Of a stretch of 36,482 nt of DNA, positions 7,766-14,898 are shown piece after piece (the stretch's first letter is position 1; each line of letters begins with the position of its first letter). Source of the stretch: a bacterium (GTDB lineage Bacteria; Acidobacteriota; Terriglobia; Terriglobales; Acidobacteriaceae); contig JAMFSC010000129.1 of assembly GCA_026225095.1 (NCBI GenBank), forward strand, positions 1 to 36,482, in the 5' to 3' direction. A program made the translations under genes and the position numbers. The notes below the pieces were generated by a model that saw only the letters and a list, made by a program, of their open reading frames with translations, was not told the DNA's origin and searched no databases.

Positions 7766-8398
7766 ATGCTTGACGTCCATCCGCCCCACAGCGCCGTCCA
7801 CGGTTGGCGCGACTTCCTTCTCCACATCCTCACGATTACCATCGGTCTCTTCATCGCCCTCACCCTCGAGGCCGGCGTCGAAGCCCTCCATCACCGCCAC
7901 ATCGTCGCCGAGGCCCGCGAGAACATCCGCCACGAGATCGAAGACAACCAGGCCCAGATCGTCAAGAACATCCGTTACGTCCAGGAGGACACGGCCCGCA
8001 TCACCACCAACCTCGACACCATTCGTCTCCTGCGAACCCACCCCAAGGACCTCCACGCCTCGCTCCAGTTCAACTTGAGCTGGTCCTCCTTCAACGAGAG
8101 CGCCTGGCTCTCCGCCCGCGACATGGGAGCCCTCACCTATATGCCCTACGCCGAGGTGCAGCGCTATGCCGACATCTACAGCCAACAGGAACTCGTCAAC
8201 AAGACCGCAGTTGACCTCTTCAACCGCCAGGCCCTCGCCGCCTCCCCCCTGTTTATGGAAAAGGATCCCAACAAGCTCTCCGACCAGCAAACCCAGGCAC
8301 TCCTCCACGACACCGCGGCCATTTACATCGGCCTTACCACCCTCGGCCAGATGATGGAGCCGCTCAATACCGACTACACTGAACTTCTGAAGAAGTAG
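7766..8398 (+). CDS. single-pass membrane protein of unknown function
   Basis: The protein is 210 residues: MLDVHPPHSAVHGWRDFLLH, then one transmembrane segment (ILTITIGLFIALTLEAGVEAL), then HHRHIVAEARENIRHEIEDNQ and a long helical, charged C-terminal region. Proteins with the same opening (MLxVHPPH, a TM helix, then a HHRH and coiled segment) recur in Acidobacteriota and Xanthomonadales as uncharacterised proteins. I prefer the start at 7766, with CGGAG 8 bases upstream and the conserved N-terminus right after it, over an in-frame ATG at 7673 that adds 31 Pro-rich residues and has no ribosome site. No function can be assigned. Confidence 0.78.
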   Translation: MLDVHPPHSAVHGWRDFLLHILTITIGLFIALTLEAGVEALHHRHIVAEARENIRHEIEDNQAQIVKNIRYVQEDTARITTNLDTIRLLRTHPKDLHASLQFNLSWSSFNESAWLSARDMGALTYMPYAEVQRYADIYSQQELVNKTAVDLFNRQALAASPLFMEKDPNKLSDQQTQALLHDTAAIYIGLTTLGQMMEPLNTDYTELLKK

Positions 8399-8534
8399 CC
8401 TCCCAACCCTCCCGCCGAAGGGTACGCCACGCCGTATTCCGTCGATTCGAGCAGGAACCCGGGTTGGACGCTCACCCTCGCCTCCCACGTTCAAGCCGAT
8501 CGACGCTCCACCCAACCGAAGCAGGAAAGGCATC

Positions 8535-10184
8535 ATGAAGATCGTTCTCGCTGAAAAAGTCTCGCCCGCCACCCTCGCCGTCTTCCAGAAGGAAGCAGGC
8601 TGGCAGATCGTCTCTCCTGACCAGATCAAGAACGGCCTCGCCGCCGAACTCGCCGATGCCGACGCCCTCGTCGTCCGCTCCGCCGTCCAGGCCGACGCCG
8701 CACTCCTCGCCCACGCGCCTAAACTTCGAGTCATCGGCCGCGCCGGCGTAGGCGTCGACAACATCGATACCGACGCCGCCACCCACCAGGGGATCGTCGT
8801 CATGAACACGCCCGGGGCCAACGCCGTCGCCGTCGCCGAGCTCACCCTCGGCCTCATGATCTCCATGGGCCGGTCTATTCCGAAAGCAAACTCCACCATG
8901 CACGCCGGGAAATGGGATAAGAAGTCCCTCCAGGGCTCCGAGCTCCGCGGCAAGACCCTCGGCATCGTCGGCTGCGGACGCATCGGCCTCGAGGTCGCCC
9001 GCCGCGCCCGCGCCTTCGGCATGAACCTCATCGGCTACGACCCCTTCATCGCCCCCGTCGTCGCCCGCGAGAACGAGATCACCCTCGTCTCCATCGACGA
9101 TGTCTTCAAGGAGTCCGACTACCTCACGCTCCATGTCGGCCTCACCCCCCAGACCGAAGGCCTCATCAACGCCCAGTCCATCGCCATCATGAAGCCCGGA
9201 ATCCGCATCGTGAACTGCGCCCGCGGCGAGCTCATCGTCGACGAAGCCCTCGTCGAAGGCCTGTCTTCCGGCAAAGTCGCAGGTGCGGCACTAGATGTCT
9301 TCCGCCAGGAGCCGCTGAAGGATTCCCCCTACTACGCCCTCGAAAACGTCCTCCTCTCCCCCCACATCGCGGGAGCCACCGACGAGGCCCAGGAGGCCAT
9401 CGGCATCCAGCTCGCCATGCAGGTTCGCGACTACCTGAAGCTCGGCGTGGTCCAGAACGCCGTCAACGTCCCCTCCCTCTCTCGCGAAGAATACGTCGAA
9501 GCCGCGCCCTACATCGAGATGGCCGAACGCCTCGGGCAGTTCCTCTCCCACGCCAACCCCGGCAACCTCGAGACCATCCAGATCACCTACTCCGGACGTC
9601 TCGCCACGGGCAAGACCGACCTTATCCGCAACGCTGCCCTCTGCGGCATCCTCGCCGACGAGGAGGGCGTCAACCGCATCAACGCCGCCGCCATCGCCTC
9701 CGAGCGCGGAATCCGCATCCAGGAAGACAAGAAAGAGTTCACCCCCGGCGGCACCGGCTCCGTCCTCAAGCTCGTCCTGCACTCTGCCAAACCCGCTGGA
9801 TCCGACAAACCCGGAGACACCAGCGCCTCCGCTACCGTGCTCCACGGAACTTCCCCCCGCCTCCTCACCCTGGACGGCATCGACATCGAGGCCCCCCTCA
9901 ACGGAACCCTCATCGCCATCCGCAACCACGACGTCCCCGGCGTTGTAGGCCGCATCGGAACTATCCTCGGCGAGCACCAGGTCAACATCGCCAACTTCGC
10001 CCTCGGTCGTCCAACCGAAGCCCGCCCAAACGGAACTCGCTCCCAGTCGATCCCCCAGGGTCAGGCGCTGGCCGTCGTCCAGATCGACGTCCCCACCGCC
10101 GCCTCCGCCACCCCTGCCATCGAGGCCCTTCGCAAGGTAGAAGCCATCGCCACCGTCCGCCTCATCGAACTCGCAAAGTCCTAG
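8535..10184 (+). CDS. serA: D-3-phosphoglycerate dehydrogenase
   Basis: The protein is 549 residues, the long SerA form found in many bacteria. It oxidises 3-phosphoglycerate to phosphohydroxypyruvate, the first step of serine synthesis. Visible parts: VIGRAGVGVDNID (67-79), Rossmann loop GIVGCGRIGLEVARR (143-157), NCARGELIVDEAL with catalytic Arg230, RQEP with Glu259, SPHIAGATDEAQ with His276 or 277, an intervening ASB-like domain (about 300-460) and a C-terminal ACT domain (NHDVPGVVGRIGTILGEHQVNIANFALGR). The ACT domain suggests serine feedback. Ribosome site AGGAAAGG precedes the ATG. A hairpin repeat follows at 10211. Confidence 0.97.
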   Translation: MKIVLAEKVSPATLAVFQKEAGWQIVSPDQIKNGLAAELADADALVVRSAVQADAALLAHAPKLRVIGRAGVGVDNIDTDAATHQGIVVMNTPGANAVAVAELTLGLMISMGRSIPKANSTMHAGKWDKKSLQGSELRGKTLGIVGCGRIGLEVARRARAFGMNLIGYDPFIAPVVARENEITLVSIDDVFKESDYLTLHVGLTPQTEGLINAQSIAIMKPGIRIVNCARGELIVDEALVEGLSSGKVAGAALDVFRQEPLKDSPYYALENVLLSPHIAGATDEAQEAIGIQLAMQVRDYLKLGVVQNAVNVPSLSREEYVEAAPYIEMAERLGQFLSHANPGNLETIQITYSGRLATGKTDLIRNAALCGILADEEGVNRINAAAIASERGIRIQEDKKEFTPGGTGSVLKLVLHSAKPAGSDKPGDTSASATVLHGTSPRLLTLDGIDIEAPLNGTLIAIRNHDVPGVVGRIGTILGEHQVNIANFALGRPTEARPNGTRSQSIPQGQALAVVQIDVPTAASATPAIEALRKVEAIATVRLIELAKS

Positions 10185-10210
10185 CCCCAGAACCAAAGCA
10201 AAGACGGGTG

Positions 10211-10246
10211 CCCCATCCTCGCGCGGCCTCAACGCGCAGGGTGGGG
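10211..10246 (+). repeat. intergenic hairpin repeat, copy D (after serA)
   Basis: Arms CCCCATCCT (10211-10219) and AGGGTGGGG (10238-10246) pair, a single C bulges, and GCGCG/CGCGC continue the stem to a 7-base loop GCCTCAA. It is preceded by GGGTG as in the 32794 copy. It may act as the serA terminator, although no U-tract follows. Confidence 0.72.
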
Positions 10247-10285
10247 TCGATCCGCGAACCCTCGACCCCCGAAAATGGAAGGAAC

Positions 10286-11176
10286 ATGATGAATCGAAGA
10301 GAGTTCCTCTCAGCAGGCACCCTGGCGCTCATCGCGAACGCTCCTCTGGCCCACGCACTCGCCCCGCCGCACCAGCGCTTTAGCCACCTCCCCCCACTCT
10401 TCGCCGCACTGGAAAAAACAAACTCCGCGCGCCTCGGCGCCTCCCTCCTCGACACCGGCTCCGGGGAGACCGCCGGCCATCGCGCCACCGAGCGCTTCGC
10501 CATGTGCAGCACCTTCAAGATCCTGCTCGCCGCCGCCATCCTCCAGCGCTCGGACGCCGGAACCGAACACCTGGACCGCACCCTCCCCATCCCGCCCAAA
10601 CCCATCCTCCCGTACTCGCCCTTCACCGAGCCTAACGCCGGTGCCGCGATGACCATCTCCGATCTCTGCCACGCCATCCTTACCCGCAGTGACAACACCG
10701 CCGCCAACCTCCTCCTCGCCACCATCGGCGGACCCGCCGGTGTCACCGCTTTCGCCCGCTCCATCGACGACCAGGTCACCCGCCTCGACCGTACTGAGAC
10801 CTCTCTCAACGATGCCCTTCCCGGCGACCCCCGCGACACCACCTCTCCCGAAGCGATGCTGGGGAACCTCAAGACCCTCCTCCTCGGCAACGTCCTATCC
10901 CGCGCATCCCGCGATCGACTCATCCAGTGGATGATCGGCTGTCAGCCCGGCGACAACCGCCTCCGCACCAATCTCCCGCCGGATTGGCGCGCCGGAGACA
11001 AGGGAGGAGCCAACGGCGAGACCACCACCAACGACATCGCCATCCTCTGGCCGACGGGCCAGGCGCCCATCTTGATCACCGCCTACCTCACCGAGTGCCC
11101 CGGCCCCGAGACGAAACGCAACGCCATCCTGGCCCAGGTCTCCCGCCTCATCGTCAGCTCCATTCAAGGCGCGTGA
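10286..11176 (+). CDS. class A beta-lactamase, Tat-exported
   Basis: The protein is 296 residues. The N-terminus MMNRREFLSAGTLALIANAPLAHA is a Tat signal (NRREFL). Active-site motifs are in the standard order: S75TFK78 preceded by Cys74, S135DN137 (SDN loop), and E171TSLN175 (ExxLN omega loop with the general base). The fourth motif, normally K-T/S-G, reads K239-G-G241, so the hydroxyl residue is missing. Class A enzymes hydrolyse beta-lactams in the periplasm by serine acylation; this substitution makes efficient hydrolysis uncertain. The start at 10286 has AAGGAAC upstream; a longer frame from 10208 overlaps the repeat and is rejected. It stands alone between two hairpin repeats. Confidence 0.93.
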   Translation: MMNRREFLSAGTLALIANAPLAHALAPPHQRFSHLPPLFAALEKTNSARLGASLLDTGSGETAGHRATERFAMCSTFKILLAAAILQRSDAGTEHLDRTLPIPPKPILPYSPFTEPNAGAAMTISDLCHAILTRSDNTAANLLLATIGGPAGVTAFARSIDDQVTRLDRTETSLNDALPGDPRDTTSPEAMLGNLKTLLLGNVLSRASRDRLIQWMIGCQPGDNRLRTNLPPDWRAGDKGGANGETTTNDIAILWPTGQAPILITAYLTECPGPETKRNAILAQVSRLIVSSIQGA

Positions 11177-11218
11177 CCCGGTCAACAACCATCGCACTTA
11201 ACGCGACCGCGACCCCGG

Positions 11219-11257
11219 GCCCTGTCCTCACGCGGCCTCACCGCGCAGGGCACGGGC
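11219..11257 (+). repeat. intergenic hairpin repeat, copy E (after the beta-lactamase)
   Basis: GCCCTGTCCT (11219-11228) pairs with AGGGCACGGGC (11247-11257) with one bulged G, and CGCGG/CCGCG (11231-11235/11241-11245) closes a CCTCA loop. The inner part is almost identical to the copy after serA, while the outer stem has changed on both sides and still pairs. Confidence 0.7.
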
Positions 11258-11341
11258 AGCCCAGGCGGGTGCACAACGACGGTACCCATCCGGCACTCCC
11301 ACCTACGATTCGCTAAACTATACAAAGAAGGTAAGGGAATC

Positions 11342-11719
11342 ATGCCGCTTTACGAGTACGAATGCACCACCTGCCACCGCCACACCGAAAAAATCCAGAA
11401 GTTCTCCGACCCCGAGATCACCACGTGCCCCCACTGCGGAGGCCCGCTCGAACGCGTGATCTCTGCCCCCGCCATCGCCTTCAAGGGTGGAGGCTGGTAC
11501 GCCGACGGCTACGGCAACGCCAAACCGGCTGCCTCCGGCGAGTCCAAATCCTCCGAATCCGGAAGCTTCGACTCGGGCAAATCCGATTCCAAGGGCTCTG
11601 ACTCCAAAAGCTCCGAAGCCAAGAGTTCCGAGTCAAAATCCAGCGACACCGCCACCAAGCCGTCCGGCGAAAGCTCCGCTCCTGCTGCAGCACCCGCAGC
11701 CCCCGCCACCAAGCCCTGA
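11342..11719 (+). CDS. FmdB-family zinc ribbon protein with Ser/Lys-rich tail
   Basis: The protein is 125 residues. The N-terminal MPLYEYECTTCHRHTEKIQK and CPHCGGPLERVIS segments form the FmdB (CxxC...CxxC) zinc ribbon with Cys8, Cys11, Cys29 and Cys32. This is followed by AIAFKGGGWYADGYG, the usual end of the domain. The remaining 65 residues are a low-complexity tail of Ser, Lys, Asp and Glu (SKSSESGSFDSGKSDSKGSD) ending in Ala/Pro repeats. The FmdB name comes from a regulator in methylotrophs; most members are of unknown role, possibly nucleic-acid binding. The tail is typical of acidobacterial and planctomycete members. Upstream, GAAGGTAAGGGAATC supplies the ribosome site. Confidence 0.9.
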   Translation: MPLYEYECTTCHRHTEKIQKFSDPEITTCPHCGGPLERVISAPAIAFKGGGWYADGYGNAKPAASGESKSSESGSFDSGKSDSKGSDSKSSEAKSSESKSSDTATKPSGESSAPAAAPAAPATKP

Positions 11720-11898
11720 TCTTCTTCCGAAAACAGCGCAGCCCGACCGGCTCCCGTCCTTCTGGGAGCAGGCTGGGTGCGCCACGCTTCACCGTCGAGA
11801 CCATGGGATCGCGCGCACAGGTCAACCTACCCCGAACCCATCTAGATACCCCCTGCGAATCCGTGTCTCCATGTCCTGTCTTCCACCGCTACCCCCGC

Positions 11899-11904
11899 TA
11901 TACT
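11899..11904 (+). promoter_or_regulatory. -10 element (TATACT) for the division coiled-coil gene
   Basis: TATACT ends seven bases before the ATG at 11912, so transcription would begin at or next to the start codon and the mRNA would be leaderless. No Shine-Dalgarno sequence lies before this ATG. A weak -35 (CTGTCT, 11876-11881) is at the right distance. Confidence 0.45.
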
Positions 11905-11911
11905 GCACTCT

Positions 11912-12169
11912 ATGAGTGAACCCTCCATCAGCTTCGACGAGTTTCAGGCGCTCGAGCAAAAAGTGCTCCGCGCGGTCGAAGTGGTCCGCCGCGAACGCGA
12001 AGCCCGCGCCGCCGCCGAGACCGAAGTCGCCACCCTCCGCGAACTCCTCGACATCCAGACCGCCGAAACCACCGAGGCCCGCGCCCGCGTGGAAAACCTC
12101 TCGCAGGAGCGCGAATCCGTCCGCGTCCGCGTCGAAGCCATGCTCAGCCAGATGGACGAACTGCTCTAA
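11912..12169 (+). CDS. ZapB-like short coiled-coil protein
   Basis: The protein is 85 residues and almost entirely helical and charged, with heptad spacing of Leu/Val/Ile from FQALEQKVLRAVEVVRR through VRVRVEAMLSQMDELL, and no signal or membrane segment. Size and character fit ZapB-type cell-division proteins, antiparallel coiled coils that bundle at the Z-ring. It is placed directly upstream of zapA (31 bases), supporting a division role. Coiled coils converge easily, so the name is a class assignment rather than proven orthology. Confidence 0.72.
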   Translation: MSEPSISFDEFQALEQKVLRAVEVVRREREARAAAETEVATLRELLDIQTAETTEARARVENLSQERESVRVRVEAMLSQMDELL

Positions 12170-12200
12170 CCGAATCGCCGCCCAGGCATCAGGAAGCCAC

Positions 12201-12569
12201 ATGTCGAACGATACGAACCCGGATCAGCTCCCAGCCAGCCCGGCCACCGCTGCGTCCGCTGTCTCGGTCGACATCTACGATCAGATCTATCACCTCCGCG
12301 GCTCCGATCCGGCCTACATCGAGGCGCTCGCCAACTCCGTCGACGCCAAGATGCGCGCCGTCGCCGAGCACGGAAGCACCGTCGACAGCCTCCGCGTCGC
12401 CGTCCTTGCCGCGCTCAACATCGCCGACGAGCTAGCCCGTCTCCGCCAGCGGTACGACGCTCTCAGCCGCTCCGTCAACCAGTCCCAGACCACCATGCGC
12501 AACCGTGCCGGATCCCTGTCCGGAATGCTCGACGACATTCTGGTTGAGCCCACGCGCCGCGCAGGCTGA
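12201..12569 (+). CDS. zapA: cell division protein ZapA
   Basis: The protein is 122 residues. After a Pro/Ser/Ala-rich N-terminus it has VSVDIYDQIYHLRGSDPAYIEALANSVDAKMRAVAE, the ZapA signature beta-hairpin and helix, then a C-terminal coiled coil (LNIADELARLRQRYDALSRSV). ZapA tetramers cross-link FtsZ protofilaments in the Z-ring. Ribosome site AGGAAG lies 6 bases before the ATG. The longer in-frame stretch upstream overlaps the coiled-coil gene and is rejected. The 6S RNA candidate begins about 70 bases downstream, as in E. coli. Confidence 0.9.
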   Translation: MSNDTNPDQLPASPATAASAVSVDIYDQIYHLRGSDPAYIEALANSVDAKMRAVAEHGSTVDSLRVAVLAALNIADELARLRQRYDALSRSVNQSQTTMRNRAGSLSGMLDDILVEPTRRAG

Positions 12570-12603
12570 ATCTTTCCACCTCCGATCAGCCTCCCCCCTT
12601 GAC

Positions 12604-12632
12604 TTGCAATGCCGGGCGGGTGGGGTTAGCAT
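12604..12632 (+). promoter_or_regulatory. promoter of the 6S RNA candidate
   Basis: TTGCAA (12604-12609), a 17-base spacer and TAGCAT (12627-12632) form a housekeeping-type promoter. It predicts transcription from about 12639-12641, which coincides with the start of the closing stem of the RNA. TTGACT overlaps the -35 two bases upstream as an alternative. Confidence 0.65.
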
Positions 12633-12639
12633 CCAACCT

Positions 12640-12836
12640 AGAAACCGGCCTGCAAAGCAGGTGCGGGGAATACCGCTGGTTGAACCAATACTCATTGAAC
12701 AGGGATCTTGCTCGTAGATATGGCTCGGTGTGCAGCGTCCGCCAGTCCGGAATGCCTAAAGAGCCACGGCGAGGTCCCGCCGTCTTAGGACGGGTTCACC
12801 AGCGCCTCGCTGCACGGCCCCGTGGGTCGGTTTTGC
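12640..12836 (+). ncRNA. ssrS: 6S RNA
   Basis: This is a non-coding stretch of about 195 bases directly after zapA, where E. coli and most Proteobacteria carry ssrS. The ends pair: AAACCGGCC (12642-12650) with GGTCGGTTT (12825-12833), with GCGGGG near 12662 and GGCCCCG near 12817 extending the closing stem. The 3' half contains CCGGAATGCCTAAAG followed by a hairpin and GGTTCACCAGCGCC, which resembles the E. coli 6S segment GAGAAGCCTTAAAAC...GGGTTACAGCC. 6S RNA mimics an open promoter and sequesters the housekeeping RNA polymerase holoenzyme in stationary phase. Its own promoter is visible. The call rests on synteny plus pairing; a covariance search would settle it. Confidence 0.82.
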
Positions 12837-12940
12837 AAATTTCCTAAAGGCGCGACCGGTCGAGGCTGTCGTTCTTCTTTCTGTCATTCCCGAAGGGAAT
12901 CTGCGTTTGCTCCGCCCGCCGTCCCGCCCATAACCCTCCC

Positions 12941-13714
12941 GTGCACGCGAATCTTCTCCACCTCGGTCATCTCCACATCCCCGTCTTCAGCGCCTTCGCC
13001 GCCGTCGGCCTCATCGTCGCGCTTCTGCTCAGCCAGCGTACGGCCCGGTTGGCGGGCCTCGCCACGGAAGCGATGTGGGACGCCGGAATGGCCGCTGCGA
13101 TCTCCGCCCTTGTAGTCTCGCGTCTTCTGCTCGTCGCGACCAACCTCAAGAACTTTCTTGCCTACCCACTGCTGGTTCTCTCGCTGCCGTCGTTTACCGT
13201 TTCGGGAGTGTTTCTGACGGCGGTGATTCTGGCCATCTATCTCCGCCGCGAGCGCCTCTCGATCGCCCGTGTAGCCGACGCCTCCGCCCCCTGCCTCACG
13301 CTCCTGTGGGCCATCCTGTCGATGGGAGCCTTCGCCACCGGAAGCCATGGCATGCCCACCACCCTCCCCTGGGCGTTGGAAGATCGACTCCTCGGCACCA
13401 TCCACCCCGTCGAGGTCTACACCGCCTCTGCCGCCCTCTTTCTCACGGTCCTCCTCTTCCGGGCCTTGTCCTTTTCGACCACTCCCGGCAAGACCGCCGC
13501 TACCGGCCTCTTCCTCGCCGGGCCCATCGTATTCTTTCTCGACTTCCTCACCCAGCCCGCCGACCCCACCCAGATCATCCTGCTCGACCCGATCCAGTGG
13601 CTCGCCCTGGCCATGATCCTCACCGGCTTCTTCCTCCTTTTCCCTCAGCTCGCCGCCAACCGCCCGGCACCCCGCCGTGACGCCCCGTCAGAATCGACCC
13701 CCCATGCCGTCTAA
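12941..13714 (+). CDS. Lgt-like integral membrane protein (prolipoprotein diacylglyceryl transferase family, degenerate)
   Basis: The protein is 257 residues with about seven hydrophobic segments and a GTG start. The order resembles Lgt: an N-terminal helix (FSAFAAVGLIVALLL), a second helix ending VVSRLLLVATN, TVSGVFLTAVILAIYL, a loop, then HPVEVYTASAALFLTVLLF, which matches the HPTQLYE region of Lgt. However the catalytic histidine of the HGGL motif and the GRIGNFxNxE signature (Arg143, Asn146 in E. coli) are not present; their place is taken by SMGAFATGSHG. It may therefore not transfer diacylglycerol and could be a paralogue with another role. Its end overlaps the start of the pseudouridine synthase gene. 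Confidence 0.7.
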   Translation: MHANLLHLGHLHIPVFSAFAAVGLIVALLLSQRTARLAGLATEAMWDAGMAAAISALVVSRLLLVATNLKNFLAYPLLVLSLPSFTVSGVFLTAVILAIYLRRERLSIARVADASAPCLTLLWAILSMGAFATGSHGMPTTLPWALEDRLLGTIHPVEVYTASAALFLTVLLFRALSFSTTPGKTAATGLFLAGPIVFFLDFLTQPADPTQIILLDPIQWLALAMILTGFFLLFPQLAANRPAPRRDAPSESTPHAV

Positions 13715-14888
13715 GAACATGATTCCCAAGGGCCAGCGCCACCACTCCGTGCGCGCCCAGTACGTCGCCACCCGCGGCGTCGAGCCCGAGCCCGAACCTC
13801 CCATCCCCGTCTTCGACTTCGAAGACGCCGAAGACGAAGAGGGTATCCGCCACTTCACCGCCGATCCCGCCGCCTCCGGCAAGCGCCTCGACCAGTACCT
13901 CGCCCAGGCCATCCCCGACATCTCCCGCGCCCGCGTCCAGCTCCTGATCGACGCCGGGCAGGTTCGCGTCAACGGCCAGACTGCCAAGCCCAAGATGAAA
14001 CTGGCAGGCGGAGAACCCATCGAGATCGAGGGCGCCCCCGTCCCCCCACCGCTCCACGCGATCCCCGAGGACATCCCCCTCGATCTCCTCTTCGAAGACA
14101 AGCACCTGGCCATCGTCAACAAGCCCGCCGGAATGATGGTCCACGCCGGGGCCGGAACCACCGACGACGCCCGCAATCGCGGAACCCTCGTCAACGCCAT
14201 CCTCTTCCACCTCAACCAGCTCTCAGAGCTCGCCGGCGACCAGCGCCCCGGCATCGTCCACCGGCTCGACAAGCAGACCTCCGGAGCTATCGTCGTCGCC
14301 AAGGACGACTCCACCCACCGCAAACTCGGCGACATGTTCCAGGCTCGGCAGGTCCATAAGACCTACATTGCCCTCGTCCACGGCCACGTCCCCAAAGACA
14401 ACATCACCGTCGAGCTCCCCATCGCCCGCGATCTCGTCCGCCGCACCCGCATGACTACCCGCCGAGCCGACGGACGCCAGGCCCGATCCCACATCCAGGT
14501 CCTCGAGCGCCTGTCGACACCTTACGGTCCCTTCACCCTCGTCGAAGTCAAGATCGAGACCGGCCGAACCCACCAGATCCGCGTCCACATGCAGTCCCTC
14601 GGCCACCCCGTCGTCGGCGACACCCTCTACGGAGCCCCCCACCTGATCCGCACCGCCGGTCTCCATCCCGGCACCGCAGGCCCCGACGAGACAGCCCTTT
14701 CGCTCGACCGCAACTTCCTCCACGCCGCCCACCTAGCTTTTATCCACCCCCAGACCGGCAAACCCATCGACACTCACGCCCCACTTCCGGAAGAACTCGA
14801 GCACTTCCTCGCCTCCCTCCGGTTCACACCGCTACCGCCCGACCCTAACCACCCGTCCAATCAACCAGATCAAGCCCCGCGCGAGTAG
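13677..14888 (+). CDS. rluD: RluA/RluD-family 23S rRNA pseudouridine synthase
   Basis: The protein is 403 residues. An acidic N-terminal extension (FDFEDAEDEEG) precedes an S4 RNA-binding domain (GKRLDQYLAQAIPDISRARVQLLIDAGQVRVNG, about 64-100). The catalytic domain has NKPAGMMVHAG, the signature HRLDKQTSGAIVVAK with the catalytic Asp, and ETGRTHQIRVHMQSLGHPVVGD. It isomerises uridines in 23S rRNA helix 69 if it is a true RluD; other RluA-type targets are possible. The start is GTG 13677, overlapping the Lgt-like gene by 38 bases, or ATG 13704. The C-terminus ends in a Pro/Asn/Asp-rich tail. Confidence 0.92.
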   Translation: MTPRQNRPPMPSKNMIPKGQRHHSVRAQYVATRGVEPEPEPPIPVFDFEDAEDEEGIRHFTADPAASGKRLDQYLAQAIPDISRARVQLLIDAGQVRVNGQTAKPKMKLAGGEPIEIEGAPVPPPLHAIPEDIPLDLLFEDKHLAIVNKPAGMMVHAGAGTTDDARNRGTLVNAILFHLNQLSELAGDQRPGIVHRLDKQTSGAIVVAKDDSTHRKLGDMFQARQVHKTYIALVHGHVPKDNITVELPIARDLVRRTRMTTRRADGRQARSHIQVLERLSTPYGPFTLVEVKIETGRTHQIRVHMQSLGHPVVGDTLYGAPHLIRTAGLHPGTAGPDETALSLDRNFLHAAHLAFIHPQTGKPIDTHAPLPEELEHFLASLRFTPLPPDPNHPSNQPDQAPRE

Positions 14889-14898
14889 AATCGATCCC

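Noticed and set aside
11771..11815. A GGGTGCGCCACGCTTCACCG stretch resembling the hairpin repeat.
   Set aside because: Only part of the left block matches and no paired stem could be drawn, so it is at best a decayed copy.
12879..12903. CTGTCATTCCCGAAGGGAAT with similar GTCATTC starts at 5033 and 35560.
   Set aside because: The shared core is only 7-8 bases, and the short TTCCC/GGGAA palindrome is common. Evidence for a repeat family within this window is too thin.
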